From an uncultured Oscillospiraceae bacterium (GTDB lineage: Bacteria; Bacillota; Clostridia; Oscillospirales; Oscillospiraceae): a DNA stretch of 45,470 nucleotides. The position numbers were made by a program, and so were the translations under genes. Where the stretch lies: contig CAKTOX010000013.1 in assembly GCA_934590355.1 (NCBI GenBank), positions 1 to 45,470 on the forward strand. The letters run 5' to 3'. The notes below the pieces were generated by a model. The model worked only from the letters and a program-made list of their open reading frames with translations, ran no database searches and had not been told where the DNA came from. This document shows, piece by piece, positions 32,649 through 40,076 of this stretch (position 1 is its first letter; every line of letters starts with the position of its first letter).

Positions 32649-32677
32649 TTTACAAATGCTCTGAATTATGATAAATA
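32649..32677 (+). promoter_or_regulatory. Probable promoter of the aminotransferase gene
   Basis: TTTACA (32649-32654), a 17-base spacer, TAAATA (32672-32677), in a very AT-rich stretch with other possible -10 boxes next to it. Confidence 0.4.
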
Positions 32678-32729
32678 ATATATTAAATGATTTGCAAAAA
32701 GCATTATCATAACAGGAGGAAAGAATACC

Positions 32730-33917
32730 ATGATCAAATTTTCAAGCAGAATGGACCTTCTCAAGGGTTCCGCGATCCGTGAGCTGCTGGCACTTGCCAA
32801 CAAGCCCGAGATCCTTTCGTTTGCAGGCGGTATGCCCGCACCCGAGCTCTTCCCCGTTGACAAGATAAAGGCTGCGACCGATGCTGTCCTTGAGGAGAAG
32901 GGCAGAGTCGCTCTCCAGTACTCCAGCACCAACGGCTTCGAGCACTTCCGTCAGCAGATCGCAGATCGCATGGAAGCAAAGCTCAACATTAAGACGAGCG
33001 CAGACAACATCCTCGTGACCTCCGGCTCTCAGCAGGGTCTGGATTACTCGGCACGAGTATTCTGCGACAAGGGCGACGTTATCATCATCGAGAGCCCGTC
33101 CTACCTCGGCGCACTTAACGCATTCAAGGCCTGCGAGCCCAACTTCGTCGCTATCCCCACCGACGGCGACGGCATGATCATGGAAGAGCTCGAAAAGGTT
33201 CTCGCCACCACCGAGAACGTCAAGATGATCTACGTCATCCCCGACTTCCAGAACCCCTCCGGCCGCACTTGGCCGCTCGAGCGCCGCAAGCAGTTCATGG
33301 ACATCGTAAATAAGTACGAGATCCCCGTTGTTGAGGATAACCCCTACGGCGAGCTCCGCTTCGAGGGCGAGTACCTGCCCGCACTCAAGAGCATGGACAC
33401 CAAGGGCCTTGTCGTTTTCCTCGGCACCTTCTCCAAGATCCTCGCTCCCGGCTACCGTCTCGGCTGGGTCTGCGCAGACGGTGAGATCCTCCAGAAGTAC
33501 AACTTCCTCGCTCAGGCCGCATCTCTGCAGGCTTCCACCGAGGCTCAGCTCGTCGTTTCCAAGTTCATCGATATGTATGACCTTGACGAGCACGTTGCGA
33601 CCATCAAGGAGTGCTACCGCAAGCGCCGCGACGTCATGATCCAGACCATGGAGCGCGAGTTCCCGCCTGAGGCAAAGTTCACTCACCCCAACGGCGGCCT
33701 GTTCACTTGGGTCGAGCTGCCTGAGTACATCAACACCAACGAGATGGCAAAGCAGTGCCTGGCACGTAACGTTGCATACGTCCCCGGCGACGGCTTCTTC
33801 CCCGATGCAGGCCACAATAACTGCATCCGCCTGAACTACTCCTGCATGCCCGAAGACAAGATCGAGCAGGGCATGACCATCCTCGGTCAGGTCATCAAAG
33901 AGAACCTGAAGAAGTAA
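32730..33917 (+). CDS. PLP-dependent aminotransferase, class I fold (2-aminoadipate/aromatic type)
   Basis: 395 residues. The start FSSRMDLLKGSAIRELL, GGMPAPELFP and LQYSSTNGFEHFR are typical of the LysN/AraT group related to the C-terminal half of MocR proteins. PLP contacts are SGSQQGLD, the Asn in IPDFQNPSGRTW and the Asp and Tyr in VVEDNPYGELRF; the Schiff-base Lys is in GTFSKILAPGYRLGW. It transfers amino groups between amino acids and 2-oxo acids, possibly branched, aromatic or 2-aminoadipate. Codon use here (cgt, gct and ctc favoured) is more selected than in neighbours, so expression is likely high. It is a single-gene unit with AGGAGG and a strong terminator. Confidence 0.92.
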   Translation: MIKFSSRMDLLKGSAIRELLALANKPEILSFAGGMPAPELFPVDKIKAATDAVLEEKGRVALQYSSTNGFEHFRQQIADRMEAKLNIKTSADNILVTSGSQQGLDYSARVFCDKGDVIIIESPSYLGALNAFKACEPNFVAIPTDGDGMIMEELEKVLATTENVKMIYVIPDFQNPSGRTWPLERRKQFMDIVNKYEIPVVEDNPYGELRFEGEYLPALKSMDTKGLVVFLGTFSKILAPGYRLGWVCADGEILQKYNFLAQAASLQASTEAQLVVSKFIDMYDLDEHVATIKECYRKRRDVMIQTMEREFPPEAKFTHPNGGLFTWVELPEYINTNEMAKQCLARNVAYVPGDGFFPDAGHNNCIRLNYSCMPEDKIEQGMTILGQVIKENLKK

Positions 33918-33936
33918 TTCATCATATGACTTTTAT

Positions 33937-33970
33937 CCTCCTGTCGCTTTCGGCAGGAGGATTTTTTTCG
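33937..33970 (+). terminator. Terminator of the aminotransferase gene
   Basis: ATCCTCCTG pairs with CAGGAGGAT (33937-33945 and 33956-33964), and a T7 run follows. Confidence 0.85.
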
Positions 33971-34020
33971 GCGCTTATATGCATAAATGTAATAAAAGTT
34001 TAAACAAATATAAAAAAGTG

Positions 34021-34049
34021 TTGCAATTATCCTGCGGCCATGCTATATT
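34021..34049 (+). promoter_or_regulatory. Promoter of the small RNA candidate
   Basis: TTGCAA (34021-34026), a 17-base spacer, TATATT (34044-34049). Transcription would start near 34056, about 65 bases before a complete terminator. Confidence 0.65.
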
Positions 34050-34055
34050 GATGGC

Positions 34056-34122
34056 GATGACAAGGGTCGCGTCCCCCCGTGACCCTCTCTCCCGGAGTCG
34101 GCGCACTCCGGGAGATTTTTTT
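34056..34122 (+). ncRNA. Candidate trans-acting small RNA (about 67 nt) with a C-rich loop
   Basis: Between a good promoter and a perfect terminator there is room for only about 67 bases and no coding frame. Hairpin 1 pairs 34063-34071 with 34078-34086 (9 bp, one G-U) and shows a loop of UCCCCC. Hairpin 2 pairs 34088-34098 with 34105-34115 (11 bp) and runs into T7 (34116-34122). C-rich single-stranded loops are the hallmark of Firmicutes small RNAs that bind Shine-Dalgarno sequences, such as RsaE/RoxS. It could instead be an attenuator for the thioesterase gene at 34208, but no antiterminator pairing was noticed. No Rfam-type family is recognised. Confidence 0.55.
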
Positions 34123-34207
34123 GTTGCCCTCGGCGTGATTATGTGCTAAATTGATTTTATCGGCAGTAAAAATTTTTAAATTACTATTGAAAAAGGAGAT
34201 AATTCAA

Positions 34208-34594
34208 ATGGAAATAGGCATTAAGGGCAGAGCTGAGACTGTCGTCAATGAGAATAACACCGCGAAATTCGTCGGAAGCGGCTCTCTTGACGTGTTTGCG
34301 ACTCCGAGCATGATAGGTCTCATGGAGCAGGCGGCTCAGATGTCGGTCGCACCCCATCTCGAGGAGGGACAGGGCACCGTCGGCACGAAGCTTGAAATTA
34401 CCCATGACGCAGCCACGCCTCTGGGCATGAAGGTCTGGGCCGAGAGCGAGCTCATCGCCGTCGAGCGCCGCAAGCTCGTTTTCGAGGTCAAGGCATTTGA
34501 CGAGTGCGGTCAGATAGGCGCGGGCAGACACGAGAGATTCATCATCGACAACGCGAAGTTCGTCGCAAAGGCCAACGCCAAGGGAGCAAAATAA
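34208..34594 (+). CDS. Hot-dog fold thioesterase-like protein (FlK family)
   Basis: 128 residues from 34208, with AAGGAG 9 bases upstream. The pattern VGSGSLDVFATPSMIGLMEQAA, then VGTKLEITHDAATPLGMKVWAE and KLVFEVKAFDECGQIGAGRHERFII, matches the fluoroacetyl-CoA thioesterase-like (FlK/hot-dog) group. This group hydrolyses acyl-CoA esters or acts as an acyl-CoA-binding protein. The Glu of MEQAA and the Thr/His of the FlK triad are retained in part (His at ITHD). It shares one base with the next gene (TAATG), so the two are co-translated. No enzyme of fluoride chemistry is nearby. Confidence 0.82.
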   Translation: MEIGIKGRAETVVNENNTAKFVGSGSLDVFATPSMIGLMEQAAQMSVAPHLEEGQGTVGTKLEITHDAATPLGMKVWAESELIAVERRKLVFEVKAFDECGQIGAGRHERFIIDNAKFVAKANAKGAK

Positions 34595-35301
34595 TGAAAC
34601 GTTTTGTCGTGCTCATCGGCAACTACGGCTCGGGCAAGACGGAGATCGCGATAAACCTCGCCGTGAGCTCCGCCGCGAAGGGGCTGAATACTCTGGTCAT
34701 CGATCTCGATAAGGTCAACGATTATTTTCGCATGAGCGACAGGGTGGATGTGCTCAGGGACAGTAACGTGAACCTCGTTTCCCCGACCTTCGCCGGTCAG
34801 GGCGTGACGCCGAGCAATATGTCTGCGGCGGTCGCCTCTGCGTTTGACGGCGATTGGAACCTGTGCATCTTCGACGTCGGCGGCGACGCTGCGGGCGCAA
34901 TGTCGCTCGGCAGATACCACACGGATTTTGCCGCTCTTGAGGACGGACAGCTTGAGGTGTACGATATCGTGAACGTCTTTCGCCCCATGTCCGAAAGCCC
35001 GGAGAAGATCCTTCGGCTCAAGGAGGAGATGGAGGGCTTTGCGCGCCTTGAGGTCACGGGCTTTGTGAATAACTCAAATCTTCTCAATTACGCGAGCGCC
35101 GACGATATTCGCAGGGGCTACGAGGTCCTGCGCGAGACGAGCGACATGAGCGGTATTCCGGTTGTGCATACGACCGGACGCCGCGAATATCTTGAGGAAT
35201 TCCTGCGCGACGGCAGGGACGCAAAATACATCGGCGAGCCCATCGGACTTGAGACCTATATGCACCGCTCGTGGGAAGCGTTCACGAATCTTGGACTATA
35301 A
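34594..35301 (+). CDS. P-loop ATPase of the MinD/ParA-CobQ-like type
   Basis: 235 residues starting at the ATG that overlaps the thioesterase stop. Walker A is GNYGSGKTEIAINLA (9-23), preceded by FVVLI, with the deviant form lacking the signature Lys of MinD. It continues VIDLDKVNDYFRMSD and the switch motif IFDVGGDAAGA. The fold looks like SIMIBI ATPases (ParA, CobQ, NifH relatives). No partner such as ParB or a septum protein is nearby. Its coupling to a hot-dog acyl-CoA protein suggests a metabolic or metal-insertion role, but I cannot say more. It ends in a terminator. Confidence 0.8.
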   Translation: MKRFVVLIGNYGSGKTEIAINLAVSSAAKGLNTLVIDLDKVNDYFRMSDRVDVLRDSNVNLVSPTFAGQGVTPSNMSAAVASAFDGDWNLCIFDVGGDAAGAMSLGRYHTDFAALEDGQLEVYDIVNVFRPMSESPEKILRLKEEMEGFARLEVTGFVNNSNLLNYASADDIRRGYEVLRETSDMSGIPVVHTTGRREYLEEFLRDGRDAKYIGEPIGLETYMHRSWEAFTNLGL

Positions 35302-35328
35302 AAAATCCGCTAATAGAGCGGATTTTTT
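35300..35328. terminator. Bidirectional terminator
   Basis: AAAAAATCCGCT pairs with AGCGGATTTTTT around a short loop. It lies between the ATPase gene and the convergent DUF4037 gene, overlapping the latter's stop by two bases. Confidence 0.85.
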
Positions 35329-36250
35329 ATCCCTCCATGACGTGAAGGGCTCGTATGGCGGCGTTTTCAATGCCGTTTTGGACGTGAAACGCCTGATTTT
35401 CAAGCGATTGCGACTGCGAGGCGCTCAGTCCCTGCGCGTGAAGCTGCGGTATTATCTGCGCGCAAATATCCTCGATCACCATGCGCTTGAGCTTTCTGCC
35501 GTTCCCGTCGTTTTCGGCGGTGAGTAGAAATTCGAGGGGGTCTGCGAGCTCGGAGAGTATCGGCAGGGGGCGCATCGCGCGCAGCAGCCATTTGTAATAA
35601 GGCGCAAATTTCCGATTCAGCAAAAACACGAGCTCCGCCGCGTTTTGGACAAATTCATTTATCGCCAGCATCGCCGCGCCCTCCTCGCCGTGAGCAAGGC
35701 AGCGTGCATAATTATACTGCCCCGACTGCGCCGCCAGCGCAAGCCGCGCGGCAATTTTTTTGCGCCGCACATCCTCGGGCATACCGTGCGCGATCTCGTT
35801 TCGGATGCGCGAAAACTCGCCGAGCCCGTCGGAAAAGACCTCGCCGTTTATCGCCTGCGCAAGCGAATACGAGGGCAGGTAAAGCCATTGCTGCCATGTT
35901 TCCGGCGCTGCGGGCGAGCCGATGAAGCGGCGGTAGAAATCGCTCGTGCGCATGACGCCCGTTCCGGGAGTGCCGAGCGCGGAGGACTGAGATGTGCGCG
36001 CCCCGACCAGCTTGCGATACTCCCTTGCGAGCGCAACGCCGATCTTTTCGTCGTCGGAGTCCGTGAGCCAAAGACAGAAGCCGTTCTCGAAATCGTGGTC
36101 ACGCGAAACGTCGTCGTCAAAGCCGAAGCACTGCGAGCCGCTGCCGGCAAGTCCGACGGCAATGCGCGCCTCGTATTCGGGAAAGCGCTCGCGTATCATG
36201 TCCGCGCCCTTTTCAAGATAGAGCTTTTTTGCCGCGTCAAGTCCCTTCAT
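35327..36250 (-). CDS. DUF4037 protein (nucleotidyltransferase-like)
   Basis: 307 residues. The N-terminal half has a nucleotidyltransferase-like motif, GLAGSGSQCFGFDDDVSRDHDF (about 33-54, shown in part as GSGSQCFGFDD and SRDHDF), which keeps the GS and Asp pattern of the MNT/KNT fold. The second half is a helical DUF4037 domain (WLYLPSYSLAQAINGEVFSD, then FSRIRNEIAHGMP). Function is unknown; substrates of this fold range from antibiotics to tRNA and proteins. Its start overlaps the TPR gene by 14 bases, and pairs of this type recur in Firmicutes as I recall. Confidence 0.85.
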   Translation of the reverse strand: MKGLDAAKKLYLEKGADMIRERFPEYEARIAVGLAGSGSQCFGFDDDVSRDHDFENGFCLWLTDSDDEKIGVALAREYRKLVGARTSQSSALGTPGTGVMRTSDFYRRFIGSPAAPETWQQWLYLPSYSLAQAINGEVFSDGLGEFSRIRNEIAHGMPEDVRRKKIAARLALAAQSGQYNYARCLAHGEEGAAMLAINEFVQNAAELVFLLNRKFAPYYKWLLRAMRPLPILSELADPLEFLLTAENDGNGRKLKRMVIEDICAQIIPQLHAQGLSASQSQSLENQAFHVQNGIENAAIRALHVMEG

Positions 36251-37055
36251 GCTGCGCCTCCAAACGTTTTTTCAGCTCATGTGCATATACGAAAAAGCCG
36301 AGCCGGTCGAATGCGGGGATGCATTTTGAAAGCGTGAACGCGTAATACCCGCCGGCCCTCTCGGCCTCGGGCGAGCACAGCAGCGCATAGGCCGCGTCAA
36401 GCGCTTTTTCGAGCTTTTCGCCGTCGCCGCGCATTTCGTAAAGCTCCGCGAGGTTGCACCACGTGACCGCCGTGTCGTTTTCGGGGCTTTGGCAGAAGCG
36501 CATGACCTCAAGCGCAAGCAGAAAGTGCCGCTCGGCGCTTTCGAGCTCGCCCGCGTCCTGATATGACAGCGCCATGTTGTTGTACAGCCCCGCAAAGCGA
36601 TAGTCGTGCGCGTCAAGGTGCTCGGAGTATATGCGCGAAACGTGCCTGAATATCGGCAGCGCCTCGTCGGAGCGGCCGAGAAATTTCATCGTCGTTGCGG
36701 CGTTGAGCATGACAGTCGCGCCCGATACCGTCGCGCCGAGACGGTGCTCGCGGATGAGTGTGAGGCAGCGGTCAACGGCGCTTTGCGCGGCGCGGCGATC
36801 GCCCGTGCGCCTGTGCAGACCGAGCTGCTCGTTTTGCAGGGAAAGCTCGGAGCGCCAGTCGCCGCTTTCGCGTGCAAGGCTGCATTTTTCGTCGAGAAGG
36901 CTTGCCGCCGCGCTCAAATTTTCCGTGTTCAAAATCTCATCGAGCTTCTTTATCGTGCTCGGTACGTCCACGACCTGCGGACAGAGCAGCGCATCGGGTG
37001 TGCCCGTGTATGCCGTCGCGTCAAAGCAGCAGCGCGGCTCGTTGTGATCGTTCAT
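36237..37055 (-). CDS. Tetratricopeptide-repeat protein
   Basis: 272 residues. Helical repeats of TPR type cover about 40-265. The clearest is YRFAGLYNNMALSYQDAGEL followed by ESAERHFLLALEVMR, and others read TAVTWCNLAELYEMRGD and LNAATTMKFLGRSDEALPIFRHV. The first 35 residues are non-repetitive with a Cys-Cys pair (EPRCCFD). TPR proteins hold partners; here the partner is most likely the overlapping DUF4037 protein. GAGGTGATG precedes the start. The region upstream to 37148 contains only the divergent promoter. Confidence 0.82.
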   Translation of the reverse strand: MNDHNEPRCCFDATAYTGTPDALLCPQVVDVPSTIKKLDEILNTENLSAAASLLDEKCSLARESGDWRSELSLQNEQLGLHRRTGDRRAAQSAVDRCLTLIREHRLGATVSGATVMLNAATTMKFLGRSDEALPIFRHVSRIYSEHLDAHDYRFAGLYNNMALSYQDAGELESAERHFLLALEVMRFCQSPENDTAVTWCNLAELYEMRGDGEKLEKALDAAYALLCSPEAERAGGYYAFTLSKCIPAFDRLGFFVYAHELKKRLEAQHEGT

Positions 37056-37113
37056 GTCATCACCTCGTTTTATGCTCTTATATTAGCACTTTTCCTCGCC
37101 GCAAAACAGTGGC

Positions 37114-37142
37114 TTGCGCAACAGAGCGCGGCGGGATATAAT
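37114..37142 (+). promoter_or_regulatory. Promoter giving a leaderless transcript of the YhhN-like gene
   Basis: TTGCGC (37114-37119), a 17-base spacer, a perfect TATAAT (37137-37142). The ATG at 37149 lies exactly where transcription should begin, so the mRNA probably has no 5' leader. Confidence 0.55.
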
Positions 37143-37148
37143 AGCTGC

Positions 37149-37784
37149 ATGAAAAATATGCCGATGAAAATGTTTATAGCGCTTGAGGCGGCAGCGTATA
37201 TTGCGTTCACCGCCTTGGATATCGCGGGGAGCGTGAACACCGCGCCGATAAAGTTTTTTGCCATCGCGCTGTGCTTTGCCTTTTCCGTTTTCCTCTCGCT
37301 TCGCTCGGGCGAGCGCACGGTCTCGTATGCCGTCGGGCTTTCGATGACGGCGGACGTGTTTTTGCTGCTGCTCGATTCGGGCTACGCCGTCGGAGTCGCA
37401 TTGTTTTTCGCGGCGCAAATGGTGTATTTCGTGCGCATTTACCGCCTCAACGGGCACAAAAGCGCGGTCTTGGCGCGCGCTGCGGCGATGCTTGCCGCGA
37501 TAGGCATCGTCTTTGCAGTCGGCGCTGCGAGCCCCTTAAATATCCTTGCCGCCGCGTATTTTGCGTTTTTTCTGTGCAATGTCGTACAGAGCTTTTCGGC
37601 GAAAAACAAACTGTTTTCACTCGGCCTGTGTATGTTCTTATGCTGCGATGTTTGCGTGGGGCTTCACAATATGCCCGCCGCGCTGCCGCCTGCGCTGCAA
37701 GGCGCCGCCGACATCGGAATGTGGACTTTTTACCTGCCCTCGCAGGTCATGATAGTTCTTTCGGGGAGGAGATCGGATGGCTAA
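37149..37784 (+). CDS. YhhN/lysoplasmalogenase-like membrane protein
   Basis: 211 residues with about seven to eight membrane helices. The pattern MTADVFLLLLDSGYAVGVALFFAAQMVYFVRI (in parts: MTADVFLLL, FFAAQMVYFVRIY) and the repeated Asp in LCCDVCVGLHN fit the YhhN/TMEM86 family. That family includes lysoplasmalogenases, which cleave the vinyl-ether bond of lysoplasmalogens, and clostridia make plasmalogens. No ribosome site is visible, and the start falls at the predicted transcription start. The gene overlaps the next by 8 bases. Confidence 0.78.
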   Translation: MKNMPMKMFIALEAAAYIAFTALDIAGSVNTAPIKFFAIALCFAFSVFLSLRSGERTVSYAVGLSMTADVFLLLLDSGYAVGVALFFAAQMVYFVRIYRLNGHKSAVLARAAAMLAAIGIVFAVGAASPLNILAAAYFAFFLCNVVQSFSAKNKLFSLGLCMFLCCDVCVGLHNMPAALPPALQGAADIGMWTFYLPSQVMIVLSGRRSDG

Positions 37785-38415
37785 AATACGGAGCGTTTTA
37801 ATGAGCCTTGCCGTCGCGCTCGTGCTGCTGACGGGAAGCGTCGCGCTGCCCATTCTCGTAAGACCGTTTTACTATGCGCATATTGAGCCGCTGGGGCTTG
37901 AGCGTGCAAGCGGGCTCAGCCGAGATGAGATAGTGCGCGCCTATGACGAGGTGCTCGACTTCTGCGTCGGCGCGAGGAGCACGTTTTCAGCCGGAGTGCT
38001 GCCGTTTTCGCGCTCGGGAGCGGAGCATTTTGCCGACTGCCGCGTGCTGTTCATTCTCGACCTGACCTTATTTGCCGGCAGCGCCGCCGCGGTCGGGGTA
38101 CTTGCCGTAATTGAGAGAAAAGCACCGTCACACCGCTTTCGCGGCAGGAGCGCAGCGTTTTGGGGCGCGGCGGGACTGTGCATTGTGCTCGGTGCTGTCG
38201 GAGTGCTTGCCGCCCTCGACTTTGACGGAGCGTTCACCGTGTTTCATTCGGTGTTCTTCCCCGGCAAGGACAATTGGCTGTTTGACCCCGTGACCGACCC
38301 CATCATAACGCTGATGCCGGAGGAGTTTTTCCGCAATTGCGCCATTCTCATCCTCGCCGCCGTCATAGCATCGTGCACCGCCGTTATGCTCTGCGCGCGC
38401 AAAAAATCAAAATAA
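37777..38415 (+). CDS. DUF1461 (TIGR01906-type) integral membrane protein
   Basis: 212 residues with four to five membrane helices. The family marks are clear: ARSTFSAGVLPFSRSGAEHFADCRVLF in the first half (as FSAGVLPFS and EHFADCR) and VFFPGKDNWLFDPVTDPIITLMPEEFF near the C-terminus (as FFPGKDNWLFDP and DPIITLMPEEFF). No function is established for this family. It overlaps the YhhN-like gene by 8 bases, so both form one unit. The downstream hairpin at 38422 mainly serves the opposite strand. Confidence 0.85.
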   Translation: MAKIRSVLMSLAVALVLLTGSVALPILVRPFYYAHIEPLGLERASGLSRDEIVRAYDEVLDFCVGARSTFSAGVLPFSRSGAEHFADCRVLFILDLTLFAGSAAAVGVLAVIERKAPSHRFRGRSAAFWGAAGLCIVLGAVGVLAALDFDGAFTVFHSVFFPGKDNWLFDPVTDPIITLMPEEFFRNCAILILAAVIASCTAVMLCARKKSK

Positions 38416-38421
38416 TGCGAA

Positions 38422-38455
38422 AAAGACCATGCAGAGCCGTTACTGCATGGTCTTT
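38422..38455 (-). terminator. Terminator hairpin, mainly for the minus-strand gene
   Basis: A perfect 13-bp stem (38422-38434 with 38443-38455). On the minus strand it is followed by T5; on the plus strand the tail is poor. Confidence 0.75.
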
Positions 38456-38459
38456 GTGT

Positions 38460-39338
38460 TTAGTCTGGTTCGACGGGAGTCGAGAAGGGCTGCTCAAGGC
38501 ATTCGGGGTGCTCGAGAATGTGCTTGAGTATTCGCACGCTCTTGGAGTAATAGTAGCCGTCGGCAAGTCTTTCGTCGATGGTCAGGCCGAGGTCGACGCT
38601 GTTTCTGTATTCCTCCGTGCCGTCTTCGCGCAGGAACACGCGCTTTTTCATTTCGCCGACAACGACGAAAATGGAGGTCGTGCCCCAGTTGGTGAGGTGA
38701 TGGTAGCCGCTCTTGAGCTTGATGGAGCCAAGATTCGAGAAAATGACCGAGGCATAGTAGGGGTCTGCGGCGATGATGTCCTGAGGGACTATGCCGTGGC
38801 GGTCGAGCCGGCACAGCAGCCAGATGATGATCTTTACGAGAAAGCGCGGAATGGTCGTGAAAAAGTCGAGAGTGTCGGCGGTGGAATTTGCCGAGGACGC
38901 GCTCTTTTCGCGCTTTATCTGCTTATACAGCTCATCGTGCAGGGAGTTAAGAGTCGAATCCTCGTTTGCATAGATAAACGCCATGCCCTCCTCGGAGGTG
39001 TCGGAAAACTGCTTTTTGACGATGAACGAAGCGCTGTAATTATTGCGCTGATAGAGATTTTTGTTGACGATAAAGCGGTTGAGCTTCGGGCGCAGAACGA
39101 GAAGCTTCATAACGGACGCAACGATGACGTGGAAAAGCGTCAGCTTGAATTCGGGATCCTTGGCGTTATAGTCGGCGATGTATTTGTCGATATTCGTCAG
39201 GTCGATGCGCTCGGAGATGAACGCTTCGTTGTCGCAGCGGTTGGGGTATATCATCGGCATGATCAGATGCATACCGTCGATGTCGCGCAGCAGCTTACCG
39301 TCCCTGCGGTCGCCGAAGCGCCTTTTTTCTGTGCTCAT
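38460..39338 (-). CDS. 2-oxoacid dehydrogenase E2 catalytic-domain-like protein lacking the catalytic His
   Basis: 292 residues with the chloramphenicol-acetyltransferase/E2 fold: LTLFHVIVASVMKLLVLRPKLNRF, then YASVIFSNLGSIKLKSGYHHLTNWGTTSIFVVVG. It ends with GLTIDERLADGYYYSKSV. Working E2 enzymes have H-x3-D-G at this last motif (DHRxxDG); here it is DERLADG, with Glu256 in place of His. There is no lipoyl or E1/E3-binding domain, so it is not part of a pyruvate dehydrogenase complex. A C-terminal half helix (PRFLVKIIIWLLC) may be membrane-associated. The role is unknown. AGAGGA is 8 bases upstream of the start. Confidence 0.82.
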   Translation of the reverse strand: MSTEKRRFGDRRDGKLLRDIDGMHLIMPMIYPNRCDNEAFISERIDLTNIDKYIADYNAKDPEFKLTLFHVIVASVMKLLVLRPKLNRFIVNKNLYQRNNYSASFIVKKQFSDTSEEGMAFIYANEDSTLNSLHDELYKQIKREKSASSANSTADTLDFFTTIPRFLVKIIIWLLCRLDRHGIVPQDIIAADPYYASVIFSNLGSIKLKSGYHHLTNWGTTSIFVVVGEMKKRVFLREDGTEEYRNSVDLGLTIDERLADGYYYSKSVRILKHILEHPECLEQPFSTPVEPD

Positions 39339-39434
39339 ATTTCATTCCTCTTTTATAAATATATTTTTTACGATGATTTGTATATAACATAGAGATTTTA
39401 TCACAATGATTTCGTAAGTCAAGGCTGTATTTGC

Positions 39435-39463
39435 TTGACATTGAGTCGCTTGTGTGCTGTAAT
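39435..39463 (+). promoter_or_regulatory. Promoter of the mntP operon
   Basis: A perfect TTGACA (39435-39440), a 17-base spacer, TGTAAT (39458-39463). The leader to 39500 is only about 30 bases, so there is no room for a yybP-ykoY manganese riboswitch. Confidence 0.75.
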
Positions 39464-39499
39464 AAAATCTATCATATTTCAAGTCTGGTGACATAATAA

Positions 39500-40066
39500 T
39501 TGAGCTTTATTGACATTTTTCTTATCGCGGTAGCTTTGAGCATGGATGCTTTTGCGGTTTCGGTATGTAAGGGGCTCTCCGTGCAAAAGGTGGGCGCAAG
39601 GCATGCTCTGACTGTCGGCGTGTATTTCGGAGGATTTCAGGCGCTCATGCCGGTGCTGGGCTTTCTTCTCGGCTTTAAATTCGAAGCCTTCATAACGAAC
39701 GTTGACCATTGGATAGCCTTCGTACTGCTCGGTGTAATAGGAGGCGGCATGATAAAGCAGGCTATGAGCGGGGAGGATGATAAGCTTGACAACAGCTTTT
39801 CGTTTAAGACGATGCTCCCGCTGGCGCTTGCGACGAGCATTGACGCACTTGCCGTGGGCATAAGCTTTGCTTTCCTTGGAGTTAACATAATAACTGCTGC
39901 GCTGCTCATCGGAGTGACGACCTTTGTGCTTTCCGGAGCCGGAATTGTCGTGGGAAACGTGTTCGGCGCAAAATACAAGTCAAAGGCGGAGCTTGCGGGC
40001 GGAGCGGTGCTGATACTTATCGGGCTGAAGATACTGCTTGAGCATTTGGGCGTTGTGAGCTTCTGA
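39500..40066 (+). CDS. mntP: MntP-family manganese efflux pump
   Basis: 188 residues with six membrane helices. The repeat signature IAVALSMDAFAVSVCKGL (helix 1) and its mate ALATSIDALAVGISFAFL (helix 4) carry the conserved Asp of the MntP family. These pump Mn2+ out of the cell. Also typical are YFGGFQALMPVLGFLLG and the C-terminal GAVLILIGLKILLEH. The start is a TTG at 39500. It shares an operon with the TVP38-like gene 10 bases downstream. Confidence 0.92.
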   Translation: MSFIDIFLIAVALSMDAFAVSVCKGLSVQKVGARHALTVGVYFGGFQALMPVLGFLLGFKFEAFITNVDHWIAFVLLGVIGGGMIKQAMSGEDDKLDNSFSFKTMLPLALATSIDALAVGISFAFLGVNIITAALLIGVTTFVLSGAGIVVGNVFGAKYKSKAELAGGAVLILIGLKILLEHLGVVSF

Positions 40067-40076
40067 GGAGCGGGAT

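Noticed and set aside
32360..32700. Glycine T-box or riboswitch upstream of glyQS
   Set aside because: No GGTGGNACCGCG-type motif and no terminator/antiterminator pair were found in the leader, which is only about 40 bases from the predicted promoter.
34050..34207. Fluoride riboswitch ahead of the FlK-like thioesterase gene
   Set aside because: The leader starts with a GGCGATG-like string, but the rest of the crcB motif and pseudoknot are missing, and no fluoride exporter is nearby.
39464..39500. yybP-ykoY manganese riboswitch upstream of mntP
   Set aside because: The leader is only about 30 bases long, too short for the element.
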